This document shows positions 25,808 through 35,619 of a stretch of 64,000 bases of DNA, piece by piece. The translations under genes and the position numbers were made by a program. The DNA comes from Maribellus luteus. GTDB lineage: Bacteria > Bacteroidota > Bacteroidia > Bacteroidales > Prolixibacteraceae. Location: the NCBI RefSeq assembly GCF_003576475.1, contig NZ_QWGR01000010.1, positions 62,001-126,000 on the forward strand. The letters run 5' to 3'. Position 1 is the first letter of the stretch; every line of letters starts with the position of its first letter. The notes under the pieces were generated by a model. That model had not been told where the DNA came from and searched no databases. It saw only the letters and a program-made list of their open reading frames with translations.

Positions 25808-26692
25808 TTAATCCCTGTAACGCTTCAGAATATCTCCGTAGGCATCAATACGACGGTCGCGAAAGAAAGGCCATATTCTGCGAACATCTTCGGTGCGCGC
25901 TTTATCTATTTCAACCACTTCGGATTGTTCGTATTCCGCCGAAAAACGACGGATAAATTCTCCCTGGGGGCCGGCCACAAAAGAGTTGCCCCAGAAAGTG
26001 ATGCCTTTGCCCACGCCCGAAGGATCGGATTCAAAACCGGTGCGGTTAACGCTGATCACGGGCAAACCGTTGGCCACAGCATGTCCGCGTTGCGAAATGA
26101 TCCAGGCATCCAGCTGACGTGCTTTTTCTTCCTGTGTATCCGATGGGTCCCAGCCAATGGCCGTTGGGTAGATCAATAGTTCTGCTCCTGCCAGCGCCAT
26201 CAGGCGGGCAGCTTCGGGGTACCACTGATCCCAGCAAACCAATAATCCGAGTTTGCCTACCGATGTGTGGATCGGGTTAAAACCCAGATCGCCCGGCGTG
26301 AAATAGAATTTTTCGTAAAAAGCAGGGTCGTCCGGAATGTGCATTTTCCGATACTTACCGGCTATAGAACCGTCTTTTTCGAAAACAACAGCGGTGTTGT
26401 GGTACAAGCCGGCGGCCCGTTTTTCAAACAGCGAAGTGACGAGCACAACGCCCGCTTCTTTGGCTGCCTGCGCAAAAATTTCGGAATCGGGCCCGGGAAT
26501 TGGTTCGGCCAGGTCAAAGAGGTTCACATCCTCTGTCTGGCAGAAATACAAGCTGGCGTGTAATTCTTGTAAAACCACAATCTCAGCACCCATTGAAGCA
26601 CATTTTTTTATTTCTTCAATACTTTTCTGAATGTTACTTGTCTTATTCCCTGAACATTCCTGCTGAACGATTCCAACTTTTATTTTGCTCAT
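25808..26692 (-). CDS. aguB: N-carbamoylputrescine amidase
   Basis: The 294-residue nitrilase-superfamily enzyme hydrolyses N-carbamoylputrescine to putrescine, CO2 and ammonia. The catalytic triad is visible as Glu43 (LQELHASLYF), Lys116 (KYRKMHIPD) and Cys153 (LLVCWDQWYPEAAR). Length and motifs match plant-type AguB closely. It starts six bases after the agmatine deiminase gene stops, so both steps from agmatine to putrescine are in one operon. Confidence 0.94.
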   Translation of the reverse strand: MSKIKVGIVQQECSGNKTSNIQKSIEEIKKCASMGAEIVVLQELHASLYFCQTEDVNLFDLAEPIPGPDSEIFAQAAKEAGVVLVTSLFEKRAAGLYHNTAVVFEKDGSIAGKYRKMHIPDDPAFYEKFYFTPGDLGFNPIHTSVGKLGLLVCWDQWYPEAARLMALAGAELLIYPTAIGWDPSDTQEEKARQLDAWIISQRGHAVANGLPVISVNRTGFESDPSGVGKGITFWGNSFVAGPQGEFIRRFSAEYEQSEVVEIDKARTEDVRRIWPFFRDRRIDAYGDILKRYRD

Positions 26693-26698
26693 GATTTC

Positions 26699-27742
26699 TT
26701 ACTTTTTACAATTCAATACTACTGCTTGGGGATATTGCATAGTTACGCAATGCAACGATCCGTGCTGTTCGATCAATACCCGGCAATTTACCTGAATAAT
26801 TTCTCTTTCGGGAAAAACTTTTGTCAATATTTCAATTGCTTCATCGTCTTGCGAAACGCCATAAACCGGTAACAACACGGCCCCGTTTATAATGGTAAAG
26901 TTGGCGTATGTGGCCGGCAAACGGTTGCCTTCACTGTCAAAACAACTATCGGGGAAGGGGAGTTCAACCAAATCATAGGGTTTCCCTTCAGCGTTGGTAA
27001 AGTGTTGCAGCTGTTCTTTCATTTGCTGCAAAGCTTCGTAATGTTCGTCATCCGGATTGTTGCAGCCAACATAAGCGATTGTATTCTCGTCGCAAAAGCG
27101 GGCCAGCGTGTCGATGTGCGAATCGGTGTCGTCACCAGCCAGGTATCCGTGGTCGAGCCAAAGCACTTTTTGCGCTCCTAAATGTTGTTTCAGGAACGTT
27201 TCAATTTCTGCTTTAGAAAACTGCGGATTTCGGTTTTTCTCCATCAGGCATTCTGTTGTAGTCAGAATTGTTCCTTTACCATCGCTTTCGATAGAACCGC
27301 CTTCCAGCACAAAATCGAAACTCTCCAATTCGCTGTTTTGAATCAGGTTTTGTTCAAACAGTTTTCGGGTAATCTGATTATCAAGTCCGGCCTCGAATTT
27401 TTTACCCCAGCCGTTGAAAATATAGTCCTGCGCTACCGCTCCGCCGTTGGTTAAAACAGTAATACCACCGTGGTCGCGCGCCCAGGTATCGTTTGACGGA
27501 ACCTCGGCAAAATGAATGTTTGTACAATCCGGGAAATAGGCTTTTACCTGGGCTACACTGTCGCAAACCACCAACACCGGCTGAAAATGGGCTGCCGCTT
27601 CGATAATGTTTACAAAACATTCAGATGCTTTGTGCAAAAGGTATTCCCAGTCGCTGTTGGCATGTGGAAAAGTAAGCTGCAAAAAAGACTGCGGCTCCCA
27701 TTCGGCAGGAAAGCGACGATCGTATGTTGATGTATTGCTCAT
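26699..27742 (-). CDS. aguA: Agmatine deiminase
   Basis: The 347-residue guanidino-group modifying enzyme converts agmatine to N-carbamoylputrescine plus ammonia. The catalytic Cys is at about residue 332 in GSLHCVTMQYPQ, and the WARDHGG, EGGSIESDG and WLDHGYLAGDDTDSHID segments carry the other active-site residues. It is of the peptidyl-arginine-deiminase-like family of usual length. It is the first gene of the polyamine operon aguA-aguB on the minus strand. Confidence 0.94.
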   Translation of the reverse strand: MSNTSTYDRRFPAEWEPQSFLQLTFPHANSDWEYLLHKASECFVNIIEAAAHFQPVLVVCDSVAQVKAYFPDCTNIHFAEVPSNDTWARDHGGITVLTNGGAVAQDYIFNGWGKKFEAGLDNQITRKLFEQNLIQNSELESFDFVLEGGSIESDGKGTILTTTECLMEKNRNPQFSKAEIETFLKQHLGAQKVLWLDHGYLAGDDTDSHIDTLARFCDENTIAYVGCNNPDDEHYEALQQMKEQLQHFTNAEGKPYDLVELPFPDSCFDSEGNRLPATYANFTIINGAVLLPVYGVSQDDEAIEILTKVFPEREIIQVNCRVLIEQHGSLHCVTMQYPQAVVLNCKK

Positions 27743-27892
27743 GTATTCTTTAAACTAACTTCCGGGGGCAAAAATAGTATGAAATACATAATATTTTAAT
27801 GATGTCTCCAATTTCTTGGTAGGCTATCTTTTTGTCTTACGTAGATTTTAAAATTGTCTTAATTTTAGAAACTAAATCAAAATTCCGAACTC

Positions 27893-28657
27893 ATGATAAA
27901 AAGTGTGGTTTTCCTGCTGGGTGTATTTTTATTTGTTAGTTGCAGTCAACACCGGCCGCAAAAATTGGTGCAGGTTTCCACTATCGATGCTTTGTTGCAG
28001 GGAGTTTATGACGGGAATACCAGTTTGCAGACACTTGGTAAATATGGAGATTTTGGCATTGGTACTTTTAACGGCCTGGATGGGGAAATGATTCTGCTTG
28101 ACGGGCATTTTTACCAAATAAAAGCCGACGGTAAAATTTATCATCCCGAGTCTGATGTTCAAACGCCTTTTGCATCAGTAACTAATTTTGAACCGGGGAA
28201 AGAATACCCGTTGAATAAGCTTTCATATTCCGGACTGAAAGCGACCATAGACAGTTTGGCCCCAAGCCCCAATTTGTTTTATGCGATCAAACTGAAGGGA
28301 ACTTTTGAAAAGGTAAAAACGCGGAGTGTGCCCATGCAAAGAAAGCCGTATCCTCCATTGGTTGAAGTGACCGAAAATCAACCTGAATTTGAAACTGTCA
28401 ACGTTTCAGGAACCTTGGTTGGTTTTTACTGTCCTCCGTATGTTACCGGGTTGAATGTTCCGGGGTATCATCTGCATTTTTTGTCAGACGATAAGAACTT
28501 TGGCGGACACTTGCTCGCATTCGAACTAAAAAGCGGACAACTGCAAATTGATCAGATTAATGAGTTCTCCCTGAAGATTCCTACCGAAGGACATTTTCTA
28601 AAAACTTCGCTTGACGAGGATCTGAGTGAGGAACTGCAAAAGGCGGAAGGAGAATAG
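27893..28657 (+). CDS. budA: Acetolactate decarboxylase with lipoprotein signal
   Basis: The 254-residue protein matches alpha-acetolactate decarboxylase, which turns (S)-2-acetolactate into acetoin. The zinc ligands are seen in GYHLHFLSDDKNFGGH (His193, His195, His206), with Glu further on in the conserved C-terminal part. It starts with a lipoprotein signal (FLFVSC, Cys about 17), so the enzyme is probably tethered outside the cytoplasm, which is odd for a step using a cytoplasmic intermediate. Lipoprotein forms are known in Bacteroidota and Gram-positives secrete it too. No acetolactate synthase gene is adjacent. Confidence 0.88.
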   Translation: MIKSVVFLLGVFLFVSCSQHRPQKLVQVSTIDALLQGVYDGNTSLQTLGKYGDFGIGTFNGLDGEMILLDGHFYQIKADGKIYHPESDVQTPFASVTNFEPGKEYPLNKLSYSGLKATIDSLAPSPNLFYAIKLKGTFEKVKTRSVPMQRKPYPPLVEVTENQPEFETVNVSGTLVGFYCPPYVTGLNVPGYHLHFLSDDKNFGGHLLAFELKSGQLQIDQINEFSLKIPTEGHFLKTSLDEDLSEELQKAEGE

Positions 28658-28730
28658 GTTTTCAATGAAAATACGTTTTTTCACGATTTGAATCAAAATC
28701 TACTCGAATGTTTCAGTATTCAAGTATTGT

Positions 28731-28765
28731 CAAAAAAAAGGGTCCAACCGACGTTGAACCCCTTT
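28731..28765 (-). terminator. Intrinsic terminator after rocD
   Basis: On the minus strand GGGGTTCAACGTCGGTTGGACCC followed by eight T. The stem has one mismatch and lies 22 bases past the rocD stop. Confidence 0.85.
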
Positions 28766-28786
28766 AGTGCATTATTCTAATTTATT

Positions 28787-30010
28787 TTATCCTTCAAATT
28801 CTTTAAAAGTCTTTTTGATAATTTCGATGGCTTCCATCATTTGCTCTTCCGTGATCACCAGCGGCGGTGTAAAACGGATAATGTGCTCGTGAGTTGGTTT
28901 GGCAAGCAGGCCGTTTTCTTTCATTGCCAGGCAAACATCCCATGCCGATTTGCCGTTGGTCGGTTTAATCGCAATGGCATTCAGCAAGCCTTTTCCCCGA
29001 ACGATTTCAATCATTTCCGATTTAATTGCTTTCATTTCGGCGCGGAATATCTTACCCAGACGTTCCGAATTTTCCACCAGTTTTTCGTCTTGTAATACAT
29101 CAAGGGCGGCCATGGCTACCTTAGCGGCCATCGGGTTTCCTCCATAGGTACTGCCGTGCTCTCCGGGTTTAATGGTAAGCATAATTTCGTTGTCGGCCAG
29201 TACACACGAAACCGGGTACAAACCGCCAGAAACGGCTTTTCCCAGCACCAGAATATCGGGACGAACACCTTCGTGATCGCACGCCAGCATTTTCCCGGTA
29301 CGCGCCAAACCGGTTTGCACCTCGTCGGCAACAAAAAGCACGTTGTATTTTTTACACAGTTCCGACGCTTTTTTCAGGTAGCCGTCTTCGGGAACATAAA
29401 CGCCTGCTTCTGCCTGAATCGGTTCTACCAGGAATCCGGCTACGTTTGGATCTTTCAGCTCTGCTTCGAGTCTTTCCAGATCGTTGTACGGAATGTTGAC
29501 AAAGCCCGGCGTGTAAGGTCCGTAATGTTGGTAGGCATCGGGATCAGACGACATGGAAATAATGGTGATCGTTCTTCCGTGGAAGTTTCCGTCGCATACT
29601 ACAATTTTAGCTTCATTGGTAGGAATGCCTTTTACTTTGTATGCCCATTTGCGGATGAGTTTTAAAGCGGTTTCGTCGGCTTCGGCTCCCGAGTTCATCG
29701 GCAGCATTTTATCGTAGCCAAACAATTTGGTCATGTATTCTTCCCAATCGCCAAGTACGTTGTTGTAAAAAGCGCGTGAGGTAAGAGCCAGCGTTTGTGC
29801 CTGGTCGGTAAGGGCTTTTACTATTTTGGGGTGACAATGACCCTGGTTAACGGCTGAATAGGCCGCCAGGAAATCAAAATACTTTTTTCCTTCCACATCC
29901 CAAACAAATACTCCTTCGCCTTTAGCTAAAACCACGGGTAGCGGGTGATAATTATGTGCGCCAAACTTGTCTTCTTTGGCCATGTAATCTTTCGAGGTCA
30001 GTGTAGTCAT
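28787..30010 (-). CDS. rocD: Ornithine--oxo-acid transaminase
   Basis: The 407-residue class III PLP aminotransferase moves the delta-amino group of ornithine to 2-oxoglutarate, giving glutamate semialdehyde. The PLP lysine is Lys258 in [10 protein letters not shown]; the [14 protein letters not shown] and [14 protein letters not shown] segments match ornithine aminotransferase. It is monocistronic with a strong terminator downstream. With aguA/aguB nearby, this region collects genes of arginine-derived amine metabolism, but they are not one operon. Confidence 0.93.
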   Translation of the reverse strand: MTTLTSKDYMAKEDKFGAHNYHPLPVVLAKGEGVFVWDVEGKKYFDFLAAYSAVNQGHCHPKIVKALTDQAQTLALTSRAFYNNVLGDWEEYMTKLFGYDKMLPMNSGAEADETALKLIRKWAYKVKGIPTNEAKIVVCDGNFHGRTITIISMSSDPDAYQHYGPYTPGFVNIPYNDLERLEAELKDPNVAGFLVEPIQAEAGVYVPEDGYLKKASELCKKYNVLFVADEVQTGLARTGKMLACDHEGVRPDILVLGKAVSGGLYPVSCVLADNEIMLTIKPGEHGSTYGGNPMAAKVAMAALDVLQDEKLVENSERLGKIFRAEMKAIKSEMIEIVRGKGLLNAIAIKPTNGKSAWDVCLAMKENGLLAKPTHEHIIRFTPPLVITEEQMMEAIEIIKKTFKEFEG

Positions 30011-30420
30011 TTAAATTGTTTTAAGTTTATGCAGAAATACGATTTTTACCCCGAAAAAGCAACCAAAACTCCGTGTTAAAGAGCAGTGAGAAATATCAGG
30101 TTCGGAAGATTTTTCACAAGGTTTTTAGATGAATGCAAGCGTTGCAAGGTTTTGGAATGAGGCGATTCCATTTTTTTATCGCTACTGTCCAATAAATATT
30201 TCGTCCTTTTCCTGCCGGAGGGCTAAAGATGTGCAGAAAGTCTCAGTGTAACTCTGTGATGAAAAATCAAGTGGCTTAACCACCGGGAGTCACAGCGGAA
30301 ATCATTGAGAGGACAATGAGTAAAGTCCGTCAGATAAGCCAAGGATTGAGAAAAAAATATCATAAATCCCAGCATCGCATCTTTGATGGATTTTGGCAGA
30401 GAAGAAACTGTTCAAAGGTT
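30011..30420. other. 410-base intergenic region between rocD and the BatA-like gene
   Basis: No gene is convincing here. A weak hairpin with a T tract (TGGAATGAGGCGATTCCA then seven T, 30153-30177) reads on the plus strand although no plus-strand gene precedes it. CTCAGTGTAACTCTGTGATG (30242-30261) resembles a degenerate intergenic repeat common in this phylum. The rocD promoter should be in the first 60 bases. Confidence 0.5.
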
Positions 30421-32487
30421 TTATTTCCAGAAACGGATGAGCAACACTTCAGCAAGAATAAAAAACAGTGCCAGCAGGATGCAAAGCTTCCAAAGTTGTT
30501 TGCCATTCTGAATCTCGCTCAGTACTTCCGAAAAATTACGGTCTACTGCACGCACCAAAGTGGCATTGTTCAGTTGGTTCTCTTCCAGGTTCGATTCAAT
30601 TTCGTCGGCAGTGAAGTAGCGCAGGTCCGATTCTTTGCGGTCGAAGTTAAAAGCCATGGAAGCAACAGCCACACCATCATTTTCGATCAGGTAATGTCCG
30701 TCGCCTGTTATCTGGTCTCCAAAATCGATGCGCATGCCTTGTCCCGATGCAGTGACGGTTGGTATAATTTTATCCTGGTTTTTCCGGTTTACAATTTCAA
30801 CCGAAGCATTCAGATCGAGATTGATGTTTCGCGGAAGGTAGTAAAAAGTATTTTGCCCAACGGTAAACGAAATTTCCTGTTTGGGGAGGCTGTTCAGAAC
30901 CATGTTGTAAAGCGTGGGTACAAACAAAATATCGTGCGCAAAAGCTTCGTTTTCGTTGTTTAACGGGAAACTGAAAATCCAGGCTTTTCCGTTTTCGATG
31001 TTTAGCTGCGACAAAGCTTTGTCTCCGTTTTGGAAAGCCAGCAGGTTTTGTTCGTCGGAACGGGTGGCCGATTCAAAACGGAGGTGGCCTTTAATCTTTG
31101 GAAGTATGGGATTTTGCTCCCGCTTTTTGAAAACATCGCTGTAGAAAGTATTCTCAAACTCGATGCGCGAGATTTCCTGCGTGGTGGAATCTGTTCCGGT
31201 AATCCGGTTGGCATTAAAACGCGAAAGGAAATTATTGAGCAGCGCCGGATTCGATTTTAATTCGGGAAACAGAACCACGGATGCACCGTTTTTGACCACG
31301 GTTTCCAGTTCGTTTAAAAAACCGCTGGAGAAATTCTCTGTGTTCACCAGGAAAATGGTATTAAATTCATTCAAGCGGTTAACCTGTAAACTCTGCTCAT
31401 TCATTTTCTCCAGAATAACATAGTCGTCGTTGGCAAACAAAGCCTCCAGGTAAGCCAGACCTTCCTGTGACGTTTTCGAGTTGCTGAAAATGGCCAGTGC
31501 TTTCAGGTTGCGTTCTACCTGGTAGCTGATGTACCAGTTGTTGTCGTGCGTAAACGGGTAGTCGCTTATTTCAATCCGCCCCAGCTGCAGTCCGCTGGTG
31601 TTGTTGGTATATTTCAGGCTGGCCACAATGTCGTTTTGTGCTTCCACGGTAAAGTTGGTGATCGACTTGAGTGAGTCGTTCAGGTAAAGTTTCAATGGCA
31701 GGTTTTGGTAGTGCTGGTTGGAGCTGTTTTTAATCCGAACCATCACGTTTTCTTCCTGCCCCAGCCTGTGAGCGGGAACTTCCACCCAGCACGAATCGAT
31801 GTAAAGATTAGCCACTTCGTTCGGAACCAGCGGAAGATAGTAACTGAAAATGCTTTTGTCCGAAAAATTCCCGAAGTCGCTAACCGGGCGCTGGAAATCG
31901 GAAATAAAATACAGGTTTTTATCTGATTTCGATCCATCCGCATTTTGTTCTTCCGAAAAGCGATTGTAAACGAGCGAAAAGGGAACAACATTGGGTGACG
32001 GCTGAACTTCGGAAACTTCGCGGATAAATTGCTCGCGGTTTAAATCGTGCTGATGTTTGGGTTTTAAGTCGTTGGTAAACAGTCTGAATTTTGTGCCGGC
32101 CGGGTAAGCCAGACAAATATCCAGTGCTTTGTTGCGGGCCACTTCCAGCAGCTGTCCCTGTTCTGAAAGCGCATTCATACTAAACGAATTATCGATGTAA
32201 ATTGCCACCGTTTGCCGAATCTGTTTTTGAGTGTCCCTGTTGGCCGGAATGTATGGCTGGGCAAAAGCAAAAACCAGGAAAATGATGGCCAAAATGCGCG
32301 CGGCAAGGATGAGCAATTGTTTGAGCCGTGATTTCTTTTTTGATTCCTTTTTGATGTCTTTCAGGAAATCGACATTGCTGAAATACACCGTTTTGTGTCT
32401 TTTAAAACTAAAAAGGTGAATGATGACCGGAATAGCGATGGCCAGCAATGCGAACAGAAAGGATGGAAACAAAAATCTCATATACAA
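30421..32487 (-). CDS. BatA/aerotolerance N-terminal domain membrane protein
   Basis: The 688-residue protein starts with the BatA-type N-terminal module: a helix at 3-25, the FKRHKTVYFSNVDFLKDIKKESKKKSRLKQLLIL segment (shown here only as family hallmark, residues about 28-61) and a second helix near 62-82. A von Willebrand A-like domain follows (YIDNSFSMNA, with the DxSxS metal motif), then large beta-rich domains and a final membrane helix (about 665-685). This Bacteroidota family is linked to oxidative stress tolerance only by name; its actual role is unknown. It is monocistronic. Confidence 0.82.
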   Translation of the reverse strand: MYMRFLFPSFLFALLAIAIPVIIHLFSFKRHKTVYFSNVDFLKDIKKESKKKSRLKQLLILAARILAIIFLVFAFAQPYIPANRDTQKQIRQTVAIYIDNSFSMNALSEQGQLLEVARNKALDICLAYPAGTKFRLFTNDLKPKHQHDLNREQFIREVSEVQPSPNVVPFSLVYNRFSEEQNADGSKSDKNLYFISDFQRPVSDFGNFSDKSIFSYYLPLVPNEVANLYIDSCWVEVPAHRLGQEENVMVRIKNSSNQHYQNLPLKLYLNDSLKSITNFTVEAQNDIVASLKYTNNTSGLQLGRIEISDYPFTHDNNWYISYQVERNLKALAIFSNSKTSQEGLAYLEALFANDDYVILEKMNEQSLQVNRLNEFNTIFLVNTENFSSGFLNELETVVKNGASVVLFPELKSNPALLNNFLSRFNANRITGTDSTTQEISRIEFENTFYSDVFKKREQNPILPKIKGHLRFESATRSDEQNLLAFQNGDKALSQLNIENGKAWIFSFPLNNENEAFAHDILFVPTLYNMVLNSLPKQEISFTVGQNTFYYLPRNINLDLNASVEIVNRKNQDKIIPTVTASGQGMRIDFGDQITGDGHYLIENDGVAVASMAFNFDRKESDLRYFTADEIESNLEENQLNNATLVRAVDRNFSEVLSEIQNGKQLWKLCILLALFFILAEVLLIRFWK

Positions 32488-32534
32488 GTGATATTCAGAA
32501 GTCGGAGGGCCGAAGTCTGAGGTTTATGTATTTA

Positions 32535-33512
32535 TTATTCGTTCTCAAAAATAGCGATTTCTTTTTCTCCGCTTGATTTTAAATAGCCACGGAACATGCC
32601 ACTGGTATTAAACTCCATGGCAATGTTTCCCTGCTTGTCAACTCCTATAACACCACCAGTGCCCCTCATGTTGGTGAGTTTATTGATTTCTTCGCGGCAG
32701 GCGGTCTGCAAATCCAGGTTTTTGTATTCCATTAAGGCCGAAATATCGCGGGCAAATCCCAGCCGGATGTAATATTCTCCGTGCCCCGTGCAGGAAACCG
32801 CACAGGTATTGTTGTTGGCATACGTTCCGGCGCCAATAACAGGAGAGTCGCCAATACGCCCGTAGCGCTTGTTGGTCATGCCGCCGGTGGAAGTTCCTGC
32901 ACACAGGTTTCCGTAGCTGTCGAGAACCACACAACCAACAGTGCCGGTATTGTCTTTACCGGTTCTTTCCCGTTCCTTTTTTAGTAATTGCTGAAGCGAC
33001 TGGTAGCGGCTTTCAGTATAGAAATAGGTATTGGGAACGATTTCGAGGCCCTGTTCTTTGGCAAACTGCGAAGCTCCCGGGCCGCTTAGCATCACATGTT
33101 CTGAATGTTCCATAACGGCTCGGGCCGCGTTAATCGGATTCTTAATGTCACGAACTCCGGCAACCGCTCCTGCATTCAGTGTGCGACCTTCCATAATGGA
33201 AGCATCCAGTTCGTTAACTCCTTCGTGGGTAAAAACAGCGCCCTTTCCGGCATTAAACAACGGAGAATCTTCCATTATGTTAATGACCTTTACAACAACA
33301 TCAGTTGCAGTTGCTCCTTCAGCAAGCATTTTGTTCCCGAGCTCCAGTGCTTCGTTCAACTTGGCTTTATACTCGCTGCGTGCCGTTTCATTTATAAGTT
33401 CTTTCGACATTACACCGGCGCCACCGTGAATGACGACCGTATATTTTTTTTGCGATTGACCTGATAGTGATAAAATCAGAAAGGCGAAAAATAAAACCGT
33501 ACTAAGTCTCAT
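32535..33512 (-). CDS. Isoaspartyl peptidase / L-asparaginase (Ntn-hydrolase), exported
   Basis: The 325-residue protein has a signal peptide (1-20) followed by a plant-type asparaginase of the N-terminal nucleophile family. The precursor should cleave itself before Thr191 in KDNTGTVGCV, making that Thr the nucleophile; GGMTNKRYGRIGDSPVIGAG and CTGHGE are conserved substrate-binding segments. It removes isoaspartyl residues from peptides or hydrolyses asparagine in the periplasm. It lies 47 bases upstream of the BatA-like gene in the same direction. Confidence 0.92.
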   Translation of the reverse strand: MRLSTVLFFAFLILSLSGQSQKKYTVVIHGGAGVMSKELINETARSEYKAKLNEALELGNKMLAEGATATDVVVKVINIMEDSPLFNAGKGAVFTHEGVNELDASIMEGRTLNAGAVAGVRDIKNPINAARAVMEHSEHVMLSGPGASQFAKEQGLEIVPNTYFYTESRYQSLQQLLKKERERTGKDNTGTVGCVVLDSYGNLCAGTSTGGMTNKRYGRIGDSPVIGAGTYANNNTCAVSCTGHGEYYIRLGFARDISALMEYKNLDLQTACREEINKLTNMRGTGGVIGVDKQGNIAMEFNTSGMFRGYLKSSGEKEIAIFENE

Positions 33513-33643
33513 CTTAATTTGATTAATGATTTACAAAAATGACATAATAATGCCGATAATAAAATAAATCATTATCGAATTTATAAGTCCTGAGTACTAC
33601 GTTTTACAATGCTGAATGTAGACTAATTCCGGATCTGCCGGAG

Positions 33644-33853
33644 TTAGTCAATTATATGTCGGTGTTCATCCGATTCAATAATATGTACTTTTACCAGAAA
33701 AAATAATAAAAGCAAAACAACTGCAATAGATGTAAAAACAATTCCCTTGTACACTGTCATATTATCTGATGCCATTGGAAAAAACACCACAGCCGAAATA
33801 CAACAAAGTAAGATTATCACAACTGTCCAACTACGATTCCTGTTACTTTTCAT
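33644..33853 (-). CDS. Small two-helix membrane protein, hypothetical
   Basis: I do not recognise it. From the ATG at 33853 it has about 69 residues: a basic start (MKSNRNRSW), two hydrophobic helices separated by a short loop (PMASDNMTVYKG) and a charged, His-containing tail (ESDEHRHIID). An upstream ATG at 33904 would add 17 basic residues. Clear two-helix hairpin topology argues for a real gene, but there is no family match to confirm it. Confidence 0.5.
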   Translation of the reverse strand: MKSNRNRSWTVVIILLCCISAVVFFPMASDNMTVYKGIVFTSIAVVLLLLFFLVKVHIIESDEHRHIID

Positions 33854-33904
33854 CCCTTTTTTAAATCCCTTTTTATGGTTATTCAAAACATTAGAAATAA
33901 CCAT

Positions 33905-34274
33905 TGATTAATAACATCCTGTTTGTGTCAAGACGATTACAAAGATTTTGTCATCTTTCCGATAGAAAATAAAAACTGTCCCTTAAGCAACAATATACAA
34001 TAAATTGTAAATACGGCGCAAGACAGTTGGCGGTATTGTTTATTAATCAGTGAGTTTATTAACAATTGAAATACGCAGGCTTTCTGCGGTTGATGGCTGT
34101 TTTGCGAGCTTTTGTGTTTTGTAAACACTTATTGGTAGTGGATAAATGTAGTCTCGAAGGGGGGCGGAATGTATCTTCATTGTGCTAGTTCCCATTATCT
34201 TGAGGAGACAGAACTAGTTTTATAGGGAGGTTGTTTGAGGGATCTTTGTTTTGGGAATAATGTTTTACTTTCAG
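33905..34274. other. 370-base gap without convincing gene
   Basis: A 63-codon frame on the minus strand (33937-34128) has no recognisable domain and is probably chance. GC-rich and AT-rich patches alternate; no terminator or promoter stands out. Confidence 0.4.
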
Positions 34275-34778
34275 CTATTCCTCTTCCTTTATCTGAGTCA
34301 TTCCCGGTACCAGCTTTACTCTTTTGGTTGATGAGGTATAAATCTCGAGCATTTCATCGTCTTCGCTTTCGGGGGTGTTGCTAAAATACAGGTGGTAGTT
34401 GGCATCAACCGGAACCATTACTTTGCAGCCAAGCATGGGCGGTATTCGTATGTCCATAAAATCGCAATAGTTATCCTCATCCCAGTAAACATCAGTCAGC
34501 ATATTAATGTACATGGTATCTGCAGAGATATTCAGAAGCTTTATTTTTTTGAATTGCTGATCAGAGAACTCGTAAGTAACTTCAGTATCAAGTGCAGCTC
34601 CTACAATGGAACTGGTAAGAGTGGCTCCGATATCGAAAACAACATTGGCCGATCGTGATTGCCGTAATTCCTTTTGTCTTTTGAGGCTTAGCGGGTCATG
34701 AAAATATTTTGGAGCGGCGCAGGCTTGCAAAAGAACCAGTGAGGTAAGACTTAGGATATGGATTAGTCGCTTTTTCAT
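34275..34778 (-). CDS. Hypothetical lipoprotein
   Basis: The 167-residue protein has a clear lipobox (LLQAC, Cys about 20) and no other membrane segment except a mildly hydrophobic stretch near 48-64. The remainder mixes beta-strand-like segments with acidic residues, including a run EDDEM. I do not recognise the family. It is monocistronic with 260 bases upstream. Confidence 0.75.
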   Translation of the reverse strand: MKKRLIHILSLTSLVLLQACAAPKYFHDPLSLKRQKELRQSRSANVVFDIGATLTSSIVGAALDTEVTYEFSDQQFKKIKLLNISADTMYINMLTDVYWDEDNYCDFMDIRIPPMLGCKVMVPVDANYHLYFSNTPESEDDEMLEIYTSSTKRVKLVPGMTQIKEEE

Positions 34779-34818
34779 ACTATTAAAATTGTTTTATTCA
34801 AAGGCATAGTATGGAACT

Positions 34819-34842
34819 CGCATGTCCCGATAGCTATTGGGA
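34819..34842. repeat. Imperfect palindrome, degenerate copy of the 1014-1029 element
   Basis: TCCCGATAGCTATTGGGA resembles CCCGATAGCTATCGGG at 1014-1029 with one mismatch. It is a small interspersed hairpin occurring in two unrelated intergenic regions of this window. Confidence 0.5.
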
Positions 34843-35039
34843 TTAATCGTCCTCTCGGATGCGAATATTTTAGATGCTCGTTTCATTGAGATAGATTCTC
34901 ATTTGGCTTTTGGTTCGACAAACAATTTTCGTGCCTGCAATTTCGTTCCCGCAATAAAAATAAATTAACTTGTATTGTGAGTATACTGAACGAAATAACC
35001 TTTCGTTATTTACTATATTGAACTCAAAAAAACAGAAAC

Positions 35040-35615
35040 ATGAAACGTATTTTTTTTATTTTTTCACTGGTGCTTTGTTCTGTTATCGGACATGCACAGC
35101 CGATATTCGATTTGGGACTCAAGGCGGGGCTGAATAATTCAAAAGTCAGTCTGGATATAAATGATTACAGCGAAGAGTCGATCACAAAAATGCACTGGGG
35201 AGCATTTGCCCGGGTAGGAGTGGGTAAAGTTTATGTTCAACCCGAAGTGTATTTTACGCGGAAAGGCGGTGAATTTAAGGATGTTGGAGAGATGGCTGCT
35301 GAATTTAATTACAAGTCGGTGGATGTTCCGGTTTTACTGGGGGTTAAACTATTGGATGCCAAAGCGGTGGATCTGCGGGTAATGGCTGGCCCTGTATTTA
35401 GTTTTGTAACCGACAACGACGCAGATAAATTTAACTTTTTGGAAGAACAGTATTTCAAAGATCGTTATACCGCTCTTCAGTATGGAGTAGGTGTAGATGT
35501 ATTGTTTCTCTCGCTGGATTTTAGAATGGAGCACGCGAACAAGGTTTATAATTCACCGGAATTGGAGGCCAAAAACCGCACGTTTATGGTCACGCTCGGG
35601 TTTAAAATATTGTAG
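35040..35615 (+). CDS. Outer-membrane beta-barrel protein (PorT-like)
   Basis: The 191-residue protein has a signal peptide (1-19, ending HAQ) and alternating strands with aromatic ends, beginning with FDLGLKAGLNNSKV, the usual start of porin-family/PorT-like barrels; it ends in a strand finishing LGFKIL. Its function is probably structural or small-solute related but unknown. A small hairpin AAATAACctttcGTTATTT lies about 35 bases before the ATG. Confidence 0.82.
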   Translation: MKRIFFIFSLVLCSVIGHAQPIFDLGLKAGLNNSKVSLDINDYSEESITKMHWGAFARVGVGKVYVQPEVYFTRKGGEFKDVGEMAAEFNYKSVDVPVLLGVKLLDAKAVDLRVMAGPVFSFVTDNDADKFNFLEEQYFKDRYTALQYGVGVDVLFLSLDFRMEHANKVYNSPELEAKNRTFMVTLGFKIL

Positions 35616-35619
35616 ACAA

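Noticed and set aside
30316-30963. 215-codon plus-strand frame
   Set aside because: Mostly antisense to the BatA-like gene and without recognisable features.
33937-34128. 63-codon minus-strand frame
   Set aside because: No domain, signal or conserved feature; kept only as a note in the gap.
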